A stretch of 64,000 nucleotides of DNA from assembly GCA_001717545.1 (NCBI GenBank), contig CP017039.1:868001-932000 (forward strand). The letters are read 5' to 3'. The stretch comes from Anaerolineaceae bacterium oral taxon 439. Lineage in GTDB: Bacteria > Chloroflexota > Anaerolineae > Anaerolineales > Anaerolineaceae. Positions 39,901 through 45,731 of the stretch are shown here, piece after piece. The notes under the pieces were generated by a model, which saw only the letters and a program-made list of their open reading frames with translations, ran no database searches and had not been told where the DNA came from. The translations under genes were made by a program, and so were the position numbers. The stretch's first letter is position 1. Each line of letters opens with the position of its first letter.

Positions 39901-40671
39901 ATCCAGGCGAACATGACGCCGGAAGGCACGCAGTGGCAGATTACCGAACAGGGCGTTGAGTTCTGGAATCTGGTCGAAGTCAATTGTATCGAGCGCGGCG
40001 AGATCGGGAACACCCCGACTCACGGCGACGTCGGTACGGCCTCGGCTTACGTCGGGCTCGATGAAGGTGAAAGTATTATCTGTACCTTTGTCAACCGCCG
40101 CTACGGCGAAACGGTCGAGCATTACGATCCGCCGGTACCGGGCTTCACCGACTGGGCGGACGCCCTCCCGCGCACGGGCTTCACGCCGGGCCGGGTCACG
40201 GTCCTGCCGGAGCAGCCCGCGGCGAAGCTGTATCAGGATTCGAAGCTGACGCTGAATATTCCGGGGCTGAACCAGACGCTCGAAATCGCCGGGATCCCGA
40301 AACAGGATGGAACCTGGGACGTCAGCTGGCTGGGCAAGAAGGCGGGCTACCTCGAAGGGTCGGCGTATCCGACCTGGGACGGGAACTCGATCGTGACGGC
40401 GCATGTCTGGGACGCGTACAACAACCCGGGTCCGTTCTTCGGACTGAAGAACCTCCGCTACGGCGACCGCTTCACGATCACGGCTTACGGGAAGACGTAC
40501 ACGTACGAAATCCGTGAATCTGAGCAGCTGCTGGAAACGGATGTCGACCAGATGATGGTATCGAAAGAAGGCAGCTGGGTCACGCTGATGACCTGCGAAG
40601 CCTATGACGAAGGCGAGCAGAAGTACAAGTACCGCCGTCTCGTCCGCGGCGTCCTGATCGACGTCGAGTAA
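30988..40671 (+). CDS. Giant adhesin 2: Cna-B array, LPRTGF and C-terminal sortase
   Basis: This intact 3227-residue protein starts at an ATG after GTGAGGT. Residues 1-33 are a signal peptide. Residues 34-750 form a beta-rich head unlike that of adhesin 1, with DUF11-like stretches (FEFKFTLDTISPGNKRI; YTYRVELAAYGAAVSGGVVY) and a few cysteines. Then come 16 Cna-B repeats (about 750-2685), a C-terminal module shared with adhesin 1 (about 2690-3055), LPRTGF at 3060, and a sortase domain with H3139 (IVTAHVWD), C3203 (TLMTC) and Arg in YRRLVR. Repeats keep the Lys, Glu and Asn expected for isopeptide bonds. The protein should be exported and either anchor itself or cross-link to copies of itself. 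Confidence 0.9.
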   Translation: MSSKTKRFPYLFMTLLLVIAIFGTALPAVGQGSNPSPNYTTGMRKMVRGGAATVDPLTLPTFEFKFTLDTISPGNKRIYKIEDPKFDERLFIQRIVVNGPFARQMAKIEVHKKDGSGWETKWTAPGGTPPASIPLGEQGSATNAVDSAAAGRLAAQISDYTNGNPVASNNTATYDQIRFTFKDDGGQGSNFNGAAGKIDLYFRVLNPFVDPSNFIGGSGGVVCSGDPGDQTPLKKEIVCNYAKFYGSGGNVSTSTNGIFNVPTPTFQFKSGSSEISTNVNDIGSASFSFLTTKMVSSGEYQNMIFSAILPAGYEFASARVTNSEVQAKLIGAPVVTNISGGRKKVTMTFQTFQHVIVSPTQYGQFNLVVNYVPTMAAANSDNLKGYLALSNYDTLTEVGTSGQYQLKKGGNLVGTSIGNIGVDTDDGNNNGNTGEKIFTDKITVKAVKPASDLKGISYFGSTGYSRLTNVARGDTYTYRVELAAYGAAVSGGVVYEAFPDSGTGSRSRLNAQITNPNPTRYRIEYCTKAGMPADDPVQGVKDAACDNNWVTTVADYKQVTAYRIKVQNGQSIPVGASDKFEVTMMANGRGYDTSEHKVWYSKDAGANFSKTTGSPLVVASKLRVKITSRWTKPNMTTANPDTTAQLSGSPADLVVAGETNPVPLNGSSQPNTESSITATKDLTAYGARSNLNIPLSYSITAGAVTPGGAGGYGPAALSGTCELNTGANQNAGDENYDYHCYFDFRYPSPESVRITGQKNWDPNITLGRAGTFLMSLQYREAGSGAPWTDVPASMLRAEINSVPCPQVNPVEPMGSANAESFEWCVPQGPDSNDLNRKYEFRLYEKAKFPASQPFERWKAEGATAEIVGGEIVGYASAAFTPAGGAGAGALSNVLNKQNYGDPGVPPLNAKVTWYNGPMPKPEAYLTLMRTAISNSEACVPGLPEQVVSGGNPVRIKINELGEGGWTTGPDHGDIKSEKVFPLTGIPKMNDYGCAYSYYIVETDASGNDLTPAGYNKTDGASGGSALEIVNRFNVERIAIKGTKKWVNGNALPRPVITLGLYVKHTVGGAEHLTIPEDALLNEVVPQPIYMDAATGCPAAAYEAVGLVAVNNDQDVYWCVPKYQKDGVTTIDYYVDENLGADFTNASPMAGVPAGPSGLNTGAAAPTNYVKTYTGGKTEITNTYVPPTINPDPMTGNGSVTAEVKWLPTGVTIPPNTVVTLTLKRQWRLGENVDCSVAGNCGAEEVVSVTSPAITDATLNSNDAATHNWKHTWTDDKTNPNDDLPATNVDGVRYFYFVEGSAAPANFELVPLPAGTHKGLTVTYRYRATMTDVTTKKIWNGGSDPRPVVRFTLQRSADGGANWENVPNAELDDCGGACPKTQPYKVNTPNGQAQVEVHWRTTETSPGGTPYQFMVIEQPVPGYIQDPNGTSELQITNKYVPPMADVEATKVWVGGQAPRPGVELTLTRTTDLTKPVDGACTGYEDVPAAELDGAPGYSASNPVTLPNGTTDVKWKTNLKAITDAAVYKFCVKETALTDYPNPTVSVDGTGRKFTVVNTYQSPRIDFVGTKVWSGGTEATKPASIQLTLKRKVGASYVAVDPSEIVAPDASYTGDNPATVTPDAGGNWTVKWSVLKTDANGDDYEYRVEEDVFLAGWVGTISPDGKTVTNTFIVQNNQTVTGEKKWIGGTYADVQLVLYRVILNADGTDRPGTKEQVPAVGGIVNPVPLTLANAAAHHWKNTWMGLQDKDQATGLRYRYFIDESAVPAGYTKVKSQSDPTPITDNDTLTVTNLAAPQPGTVTGVKVWQGGRDNNRIGVSLKLMRKRNGGATWELAPGVANPVKLDEDNVTGHPAHNWQYTWMGLDTTTFEYAVEEVGLAPGAIYEEIPDANPYSVTNKYKVPPYDDPNTPQDENGKVIGKVVWNNGGAAIDSASVTLQLYRAKVEAGGCDYSNKTAVQAPVTLNGADAATHHWMHEWSGLLGEEETTGKKFCYFIDDAAPPVGFQQIDETAMPPQPVITENKDLQVTYELIQAAGSFSGKKVWIGSVGPYCDVELKLMVHIAGGANSLVTTDAANNPLPDNPVTLAAADAGTHHWEHTWNNLKDVGTSYPAGSYYYVDESPLPAGCPFEKQPLSGLSPNTVTNEYRISTIEINVTKEWVNGQLKREPVDITLEQSNDGNTWSPAPLETPGVGGCAANNPSLVTTLLTAPNSPNTVFETVKFCVKSANAAGPLQFRVREAHAAGTINNALWPIPGDGSNITGTVATGFTIRNTFEPEKRDRTVTKIWSGGVGANPVTVNLERSIGSNPPVVTPVQLTDADQVPGDPMKWAKVVPGLPVTDEKGIDYTYEVSEDTSGMPQCGVPGYDHVNLTVTNTCNPQQRNLTVKVEWYGGPLPRPNVNVRVQGVAGANPPTTNDFTMTGVPMWEHTESLPQNHIDGTLFNYTISVLNAATDLVDYDITFDPAPTVQLTTDREVKIKLNYRQPTTSVTATKTWVGGGTLTRPDVYFVLYSKKQGTIDPFAPVASAPVMTLPHGTTTVTWNSVASKDIDGNPLEFEVHETDSTGTDLAFVPANYTKAESGLNVTNTYQSSGTVTANKVWQSGTSPHPSIWFKLYRQLGSNPVEEVPGAAIIELPDGTLQADWSGVELTDSTGVPYVFTVREVDATGADWVVPGYVKIERDLTVINTKKGILTVAVETDPATSESFEIAVSNVNGDSHTERIDNNPTDPTYPDTMIVTDIPAVEHTVRINGLDLDAWEVTAINCTSQPLDGSTPPAPLTIDPEFNFSGKMTGVFKIPNVPDQAQLACGYKLRSLVGGKITVHNQTLPNPAQPVYPTYQYLVSGAGYTDFNLLANDTIPNAQEVAPGTYQIKQLNIDGWVTIDVVVKSSIEGRRPMVSLNEERVATPPAPLGSETFTGWQSVLTFTVQPKEQVTVTFVNAPKNTVMIRKETIPSGVPNKFYFAGKLSGTIGDGEYLIQANMTPEGTQWQITEQGVEFWNLVEVNCIERGEIGNTPTHGDVGTASAYVGLDEGESIICTFVNRRYGETVEHYDPPVPGFTDWADALPRTGFTPGRVTVLPEQPAAKLYQDSKLTLNIPGLNQTLEIAGIPKQDGTWDVSWLGKKAGYLEGSAYPTWDGNSIVTAHVWDAYNNPGPFFGLKNLRYGDRFTITAYGKTYTYEIRESEQLLETDVDQMMVSKEGSWVTLMTCEAYDEGEQKYKYRRLVRGVLIDVE
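33237..39040 (+). repeat. Array of 16 Cna-B repeats (giant adhesin 2)
   Basis: Sixteen protein repeats counted by their opening strands, for example TGQKNWDPN, GTKKWVNG, TKKIWNGG, ATKVWVGG, GTKVWSGG, GKKVWIGS, TKIWSGG and ANKVWQSG. The last two repeats resemble the last two of adhesin 1 (PRPTVWLKLYRQ versus PHPSIWFKLYRQ), so the 3' ends of the two genes are homologous while the fronts are not. Confidence 0.85.
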
Positions 40672-40744
40672 CGAAACCCGGCGCGGGGAGAGCCGGCCCT
40701 ATGGGGAGCCTTTCCCCCGCGACGCGGAACGGAGATTGAGTGAA

Positions 40745-40781
40745 ATAGAAAACGGGCGTGAGATTCGCGCCCGTTTTCTAT
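40745..40781 (+). terminator. Terminator after giant adhesin 2
   Basis: A 13-14-bp perfect stem (40745-40758 with 40768-40781) has a 9-base loop, and its descending arm carries TTTTCTATT. It separates the adhesin gene from the ATP synthase genes. The remaining gap to 40966 shows no further feature. Confidence 0.75.
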
Positions 40782-40965
40782 TGGAGGAGCACGCCCCGGT
40801 CCTTATTTTTGTTGCGGAAGGTGCCGGAAGGCTCATATTCCGCCTTAATTCCCGGATGAAAATGAGTATAATATCGGATAAGCGGAAAATCGCTTGGCGG
40901 GGATCGTTCCCGAGACGGAGGTTTTTCCGTTTTGGGGAAGGCCCTGTCGTTCGGGGAGGGGCAGC

Positions 40966-41286
40966 ATGGAGGATCGCCGGAAATGGGCGTCTGAAGCGTC
41001 GAAAATCGATCCCGTTTTTTGGGGACATGCCGGAAAGATGACGGCGTTGATCGCGGGCGTGACGTTCGGATGTTTCCTGGGCGCGGTGCGTCTTGGCCAA
41101 TGGCTCGACGGACGTGCCGGATCCGCTCCTTTGCTGACAATTCTGGCGGGGCTGTGCGGCATCGGCGTTTCGCTTTACCTGAACGTGAAAATTGCGTTCA
41201 GGACGATTGCCGCGATGAAATTGAAAGGAAATCCGCCGGCGGAAACGCGATTGGCGGACGGCGAAAGGGATTCTGACGATGACTGA
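40966..41286 (+). CDS. AtpZ/AtpI-like F0F1 assembly protein
   Basis: The start at 40966 follows GGGAGGGG, giving 106 residues. Two membrane helices (about residues 25-47 and 55-78) are separated by RLGQWLDGRAGSAPL, the hallmark G-x-W-L-D-x-x-x-G loop of the AtpZ/AtpI family (PF09527). These small proteins help assemble the c-ring or transport Mg2+/Ca2+. It lies first in the ATP synthase cluster and overlaps the subunit a gene by 8 bases. Confidence 0.82.
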   Translation: MEDRRKWASEASKIDPVFWGHAGKMTALIAGVTFGCFLGAVRLGQWLDGRAGSAPLLTILAGLCGIGVSLYLNVKIAFRTIAAMKLKGNPPAETRLADGERDSDDD

Positions 41287-42466
41287 AATAACGGCTGCGC
41301 CGGGAGGCGGAATCGAACCGGGGTCGGGAACCGGCGCGAAAAAAGAAAAGCGCTCTCCGGCGCTGACGCTCGTTCTCCTTGCGGCGCTGGTGGTTTTGAA
41401 TATTGTCGCCGTCAGGGTTTATCCGCCGGTCAAGCCGGTCATCCGGGTCGTCCCAGAGTCATTGCTGGTGGGGGCGGGCGGCGAACCGGCGCCCTGGTTT
41501 ACGATTCCGGGCGTGGGACCGGTATACCTGACGAATACGCTGATGGCGGTGTTCCTCGTTTTCGTGATCCTGATCGGATTGTCGATCGCGGTCCGTTTCC
41601 GGGTTAAGAGCGCGGTACGACGACCGTCCGGACTGATCCTGTACCTCGAAACGACGATGGACATGCTGACTGGAATGGTCAAAGGGTCGATCGATCCGAA
41701 ATGGAGCGGGCGGATCCTGCCGTTTTACTTTACGTTCTTCTTTTACGTCCTGCTCGCGAATTTGACGAAGGTTCTCCCGTTTTTTGAGACGGTCGGTGTC
41801 GCGGTCCCCGCTGACGGCGGGCTGGCAGCCGAGCGCTGGACCCCCTGGCTTTACGCGGTTACGAACCGGATCGCCGGGGAGGGGGCGCAGGGCTATGAGC
41901 TCGTCAGCTTCTTCCGCGGCGCGTCGACGTCGCTGAATTTTACGCTGAGCCTGGCGATCGGGTCGGTCCTGATGATCCAGGCGTTCGGCGTTCGGGCCAA
42001 TGGCTGGCGCTATTTTACGAAGTTCCTCCCGCTGGGGTATATCGCGATGTTGGGACGGCTGATCGGCGCGGGCCTGCAGGCGGGGATCGCGAAGCTGATT
42101 CTCCTTGTCCGCGGCGGCGATCCGCCGAAATCCGGCGAGGACCTCCTGGCGAAGGCTGACGGGAAAGCGCTGAAGGCGGAGGCGGAGCGTTTCCGGAAGA
42201 AGGCGGGCGGATTTTTTATCGACACGTTCGTCGGCGTTCTGGAGCTGGTTTCCGAAGCCGCGAAGGTTTTATCGTTCGCGTTCCGACTGTTTGGAAATAT
42301 GTTTGCGGGCAGCGTGCTCCTGCTGTTCCTGGGGTACATGGTCCCGGTGGTATTGACATCGTTTTTACAGCTTTATGAGATGATTTTCGGGCTGATTCAG
42401 GCGTTTGTTTTCAGCATGCTGACGGCGATTTTTATGAACATGGCCGTTCAGCATGAGAAAGAGTAA
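41279..42466 (+). CDS. atpB: ATP synthase F0 subunit a
   Basis: This 395-residue membrane protein is longer than typical subunit a (about 230-360). The conserved helix with the essential arginine is SFAFRLFGNMFAG, and the last helix is LIQAFVFSMLTAIFMNMA. It forms the proton half-channels against the c-ring. Extra length comes from an N-terminal segment (residues 1-55, partly hydrophilic) and a charged insertion of about 36 residues at 274-310 (GGDPPKSGEDLLAKADGK and onward) just before the arginine helix. Confidence 0.92.
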   Translation: MTEITAAPGGGIEPGSGTGAKKEKRSPALTLVLLAALVVLNIVAVRVYPPVKPVIRVVPESLLVGAGGEPAPWFTIPGVGPVYLTNTLMAVFLVFVILIGLSIAVRFRVKSAVRRPSGLILYLETTMDMLTGMVKGSIDPKWSGRILPFYFTFFFYVLLANLTKVLPFFETVGVAVPADGGLAAERWTPWLYAVTNRIAGEGAQGYELVSFFRGASTSLNFTLSLAIGSVLMIQAFGVRANGWRYFTKFLPLGYIAMLGRLIGAGLQAGIAKLILLVRGGDPPKSGEDLLAKADGKALKAEAERFRKKAGGFFIDTFVGVLELVSEAAKVLSFAFRLFGNMFAGSVLLLFLGYMVPVVLTSFLQLYEMIFGLIQAFVFSMLTAIFMNMAVQHEKE

Positions 42467-42496
42467 AGATTCGGAAAAATCCGGGGGGAATTGAGA

Positions 42497-42721
42497 ATGG
42501 ATCCACAAGCGGCAAAATACATTGGTACGGGAATTGCGATGCTATCGCTGGCGGGCGCGGGCATATCGATCGGCATGATCGGAACGTCGGCGCTGAGCGG
42601 GATCGCGCGCAATCCGGAGGCGCAGGGAAATATCATGTCGGCGATGATTCTGGCGATCGCGTTCGCCGAATCGATCGCGATTTATGCGCTGGTGATCGCG
42701 TTCCTGATGCTGTTCAGTTAG
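42497..42721 (+). CDS. atpE: ATP synthase F0 subunit c
   Basis: This 74-residue hairpin of two membrane helices has the polar loop ARNPEAQGNI and the ion-binding Glu in AFAESIAIYALV. The start at 42497 (MDPQAAKY) follows a G-rich ribosome site. The Gln of Na+-type rings in helix 1 is replaced by a hydrophobic residue (AGISIGMIG) and the Thr after Glu-Ser is Ile. The ring is thus more likely proton-driven, although the Glu-Ser pair is shared with Na+ types. Confidence 0.93.
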   Translation: MDPQAAKYIGTGIAMLSLAGAGISIGMIGTSALSGIARNPEAQGNIMSAMILAIAFAESIAIYALVIAFLMLFS

Positions 42722-42740
42722 TTCGAAAGCGGGTCAGATC

Positions 42741-43502
42741 ATGGGTGCAGCATTCAGCGCTTTGGGGATCAACGCCGGGAACCTGTTCGTCAGTACGATC
42801 TGCCTGATCATCGCCTACCTGATCATCGCGCGGTTTATCGTCGGCCCGGTTCAGAAGGTCGCGAGCGAGCGGCAGGCGGTTATCGATTCCGGAATGGAAA
42901 ACGCGCGCAAGTCGAAGCAGATGATCGCCGACGCGGAGCAGCGCGCCGCGGAGATTGTCAGCAGCGCCGAGGCGAAGGCGACCGAGATCATTAAGACGGC
43001 CACGGATCAGACGATTAAGCTCCGCGAGGATTACCAGGCGCAGCTTGACGCCGAAAACGTTAAGCAGCTCCGTAGTACGAAAGCCTACCTGGATCAGGAG
43101 CGGGATCTGATGCTGACGCACTTACGCGACCAGATCATCGATCTGTCGATTGTGGGGGCGAAGAAGTTGATTCAGGAGAACCTGAAAATCGATCCGGATA
43201 AACAGCGGCAAATGCTGATCGAGCTGTTTACCGGGATCCGTGACCGGAAGTTCTTGTCCGTCCCTGAGGAGCTTCAGTCGAACCTGCCGCGGATCGAAGT
43301 CACGACCGCGATCGCGCTGACCGACGACGAACGGGCGCTCGTTACTGAGGAGCTGAAGCCGCGTCTGAGCGACGACGGCGAGGTCGTTTTCCAGATCGAC
43401 CCGAAAATTCTCGGCGGCGTCGTCGTTCATAGCGGCAATATCCTGATCGATCATTCGATTTCCGGCCGGGCGCGCGAGCTTCGCGACGCGCTTCATCAGT
43501 AA
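42741..43502 (+). CDS. atpF: ATP synthase b-delta fusion subunit
   Basis: This 253-residue protein starts like subunit b: one membrane helix (about residues 14-34, NLFVSTICLIIAYLIIARFI), then GPVQKVASERQAVID and a long alanine/charged coiled coil to about residue 150. The last 90 residues instead look like the C-terminal domain of delta (IDPKILGGVVVHSGNILIDHS). One polypeptide should therefore serve as both peripheral stalk and F1 cap, with a shortened delta N-terminal domain. No separate atpH and no atpA, atpG, atpD or atpC follow, so F1 is encoded elsewhere. Confidence 0.87.
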   Translation: MGAAFSALGINAGNLFVSTICLIIAYLIIARFIVGPVQKVASERQAVIDSGMENARKSKQMIADAEQRAAEIVSSAEAKATEIIKTATDQTIKLREDYQAQLDAENVKQLRSTKAYLDQERDLMLTHLRDQIIDLSIVGAKKLIQENLKIDPDKQRQMLIELFTGIRDRKFLSVPEELQSNLPRIEVTTAIALTDDERALVTEELKPRLSDDGEVVFQIDPKILGGVVVHSGNILIDHSISGRARELRDALHQ

Positions 43503-43531
43503 AATTTCGGAAGACGGAGCTTGGATTTGGC

Positions 43532-43556
43532 GGCTGTCCCAAAAGCCGGGACTTCG
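43532..43556. mobile_element. Possible IS-end relic after the truncated atp cluster
   Basis: GGCTGTCCCAAAAGCCGGGA resembles the terminal inverted repeats of IS1182/IS5-type elements, which often begin GGCTGTCCCAAAAG. No transposase and no partner repeat are visible. The rest of the gap (43503-43861) is AT-richer, with one imperfect 9-bp hairpin at 43648-43674 and no gene. Confidence 0.3.
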
Positions 43557-43849
43557 AAATGTTTAGGTGAATATTATCAAAGTATTTTTCTGATTAGAGG
43601 ATAGCCATGCCCTTGCGAATGGCATAGAAAACAGGGGTATATGGCGTGGGAACCGGTGATTTTCCCCGGTTTCCACAAAAAAATTATCCAGAGTCAGTGT
43701 ATTGAGCCTCCCTCCTGTTCCAGCGCACAGCGCGTAGGGGGAGACCTTTGGTCGAATGAGGGTTATTCAATGCACTGACGATTAAGTAGATGAATTTTAT
43801 TGAAATAAAATTCGATTTGAGGCATTCTCTTTCGTTTCATAAAGGCGGG

Positions 43850-43855
43850 TATAAT
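43850..43855 (+). promoter_or_regulatory. -10 box giving a probable leaderless nurA transcript
   Basis: A consensus TATAAT ends 6 bases before the ATG at 43862. A transcript starting 6-7 bases after this box would begin at or next to the start codon, and no ribosome site lies at normal distance. The -35 region is weak. Confidence 0.5.
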
Positions 43856-43861
43856 CGAACT

Positions 43862-45037
43862 ATGCCGGTCGATTTCTTAAACCTCCTTCCGCAGATCCGC
43901 GATTTCAGCGATCACGCCGTCGAGCGGCAGTCGCAGGCGGAATCGAGCCTTTCCGCGCTCCGGACGTCGTTCGCGGCGTTAGCCGGGCGGACGGATATCG
44001 AAGCGCTCGTGCGCACGAATTTATCCGGGAAACAGGCAGCGCATATCGCGCTTCCGACCGATGAGGCGATCGACCGCGGCTTCCCGCTTCCGGAAAACGC
44101 GCGGCGTCCGGGGACGATTTTGGCCGCCGACGGGTCGCAGGTGATCCCCAATCGGCACGAGGAAATCCGTTTCGGGTTGATCAATATCGGATTATTCGAG
44201 ACGCGGCCGGGTTCGGGAATCGTTCCGGTCGAGACGGTCACGACCGAGCTTCTCGACGAATTCAGTGACGGCGAGCGGCTCGACGAATTCCGCGTTTCGT
44301 ACCTGCGCGATCTTTCTGAACGTTGCCTGATTGCGGAGGCTGTCGCCGGTCTGGCGTCCGATCGGGAGCCGGTCCTGGCGCTGACCGACGGTCCGATCTC
44401 GATCTTTCAGCTACGGAAGCCGGTGAGCGGGGCGGCGGGGGCGTTTTCGCCTGAGGACCGGCGCAGGATTGAAACCGCGTATCAGGTCATGGCGCGGCGC
44501 GGGGTCCTTTACGCCGGCTATATCGACCGTCCGGGTTCCGATCTCGTCGTCCGCATGGCGCAGACAGCGCTGAATCAGGAGACGTCGGAATCCGGCCCGA
44601 AAACGCTGACGGACGCTGGGCTTTTCGCGTCGGTTCTGGGACCGACCGAGCGTTCGGCGGTCTTCCAGCTGGCGACGGTGAATTCGGGGATGGATGACGA
44701 GGAAATTCTGGCGGTCTATTTCTTTTACCTGAACCTTCAGGGGGCGCAGCGGTTCCGGACGCGGAAGCGGGCTACGATTGCGCGCGTCGAAGTTCCGGAT
44801 TGGGTCGCGCGCGAGCCGGCGTCGATCGACACGCTGCATGCGGCGCTGGTCGCGCAGGCGGGAATGATCGATGGGATGCTGTATCCCTACGCGCTCCAGC
44901 GGGCGCATGAAATCGCGCTGATCCGTGCCGGTGAGAAAGAGCGGATTAAACGGAAGCTGATGAACGAAATGATTCGGCGGGGAGGTTCGCCGCGGGATAA
45001 ATCGGAAAAGCAGCGATCGAAAGACCTGATTAATTGA
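43862..45037 (+). CDS. nurA: NurA-domain nuclease
   Basis: I choose the ATG at 43862 (MPVDFLNLLPQ); the open frame extends to 43790 without support. The 391-residue protein has a helical N-terminus and a NurA nuclease core with the first catalytic Asp in ILAADGSQVIP (D90) and a second block LALTDGPISIFQL. NurA is a 5'-3' exonuclease that works with the HerA hexameric translocase in DNA end resection. A HerA gene lies two genes downstream in the same direction, so they should form that complex. The C-terminus is basic. Confidence 0.85.
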   Translation: MPVDFLNLLPQIRDFSDHAVERQSQAESSLSALRTSFAALAGRTDIEALVRTNLSGKQAAHIALPTDEAIDRGFPLPENARRPGTILAADGSQVIPNRHEEIRFGLINIGLFETRPGSGIVPVETVTTELLDEFSDGERLDEFRVSYLRDLSERCLIAEAVAGLASDREPVLALTDGPISIFQLRKPVSGAAGAFSPEDRRRIETAYQVMARRGVLYAGYIDRPGSDLVVRMAQTALNQETSESGPKTLTDAGLFASVLGPTERSAVFQLATVNSGMDDEEILAVYFFYLNLQGAQRFRTRKRATIARVEVPDWVAREPASIDTLHAALVAQAGMIDGMLYPYALQRAHEIALIRAGEKERIKRKLMNEMIRRGGSPRDKSEKQRSKDLIN

Positions 45038-45080
45038 ATCGAATCGGGTGGAGCCAATCGAGTGAAAAGGAGATGGATCG

Positions 45081-45722
45081 ATGGGGCCAGAGGCAGTCGG
45101 AATCCCGTTTGGGCGAATCTTAACCAGTCATTTACGCGGCGCGTCGGCGGCGTTCCGCGTCGGAGCGGAGGAAATCCCGTCGTTCGGATCGCTTGTCCGC
45201 GTTGCGATCGGAAATCGCGGCGGCGATATTTTTGGACTGGTTGCCGATATCCGGATGGAAGAGGACGGCTTCCTTCGGCAGTTAGCTTCCGGAGCTGAAC
45301 TCGACCCCGAAATTATTCTCGATTCCCGGGAAAACCGGAATGTCCCGATCGTGCTGACGGTTTTATTCGTCGGATCGCGCAGCGATGGGCGCGTTTCACA
45401 CCTGCTTCCGCCGCGCCCGCCGCTGACGCTCGATGAGTTGTACGTTTGCTGCGACGCCGAGATCGTTGAATTCTGCGGCGGGGGGCGGTTCGGCTACTTC
45501 CGGCATCTTCTCCGCGGCGGAGATTATCCGGTCGAGGAACTCGTCGCGGCTCATTTCCGCGAAGCGATCCGCGCGCATGCGGCGGTTTTCGGTTCGGCAG
45601 AGGATTGGGAAAGGCGCGCGGTGGGCGAGATCATGAACCTGATGAACGGCGATTTTGACCGGTTGAACGACGTTCTGGGCGCGTTGAGCGATCTGGACGC
45701 GGCGGCCGGCGGGGAAAGGTAG
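45081..45722 (+). CDS. Unassigned protein between nurA and herA
   Basis: This 213-residue soluble protein has an ATG at 45081 after AAAAGGAG. Its N-terminal half is beta-rich (PFGRILTSHL; SLVRVAIGNRGGDIFGLVADIRMEEDGFL) and resembles the small HAS-type barrel found at the N-terminus of HerA ATPases. The C-terminal third is helical and acidic. Cysteines cluster at YVCCDAEIVEFCGGG. Its fixed place between nurA and herA, with 43- and 9-base gaps, suggests a third subunit or adaptor of the resection complex. That role is inferred from context only. Confidence 0.75.
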   Translation: MGPEAVGIPFGRILTSHLRGASAAFRVGAEEIPSFGSLVRVAIGNRGGDIFGLVADIRMEEDGFLRQLASGAELDPEIILDSRENRNVPIVLTVLFVGSRSDGRVSHLLPPRPPLTLDELYVCCDAEIVEFCGGGRFGYFRHLLRGGDYPVEELVAAHFREAIRAHAAVFGSAEDWERRAVGEIMNLMNGDFDRLNDVLGALSDLDAAAGGER

Positions 45723-45731
45723 GCGCGAAAA

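Noticed and set aside
42497-42721. A Na+-specific c-ring
   Set aside because: The Gln of the Na+ signature is replaced by a hydrophobic residue and the Thr after Glu-Ser by Ile; Glu-Ser alone is not decisive.
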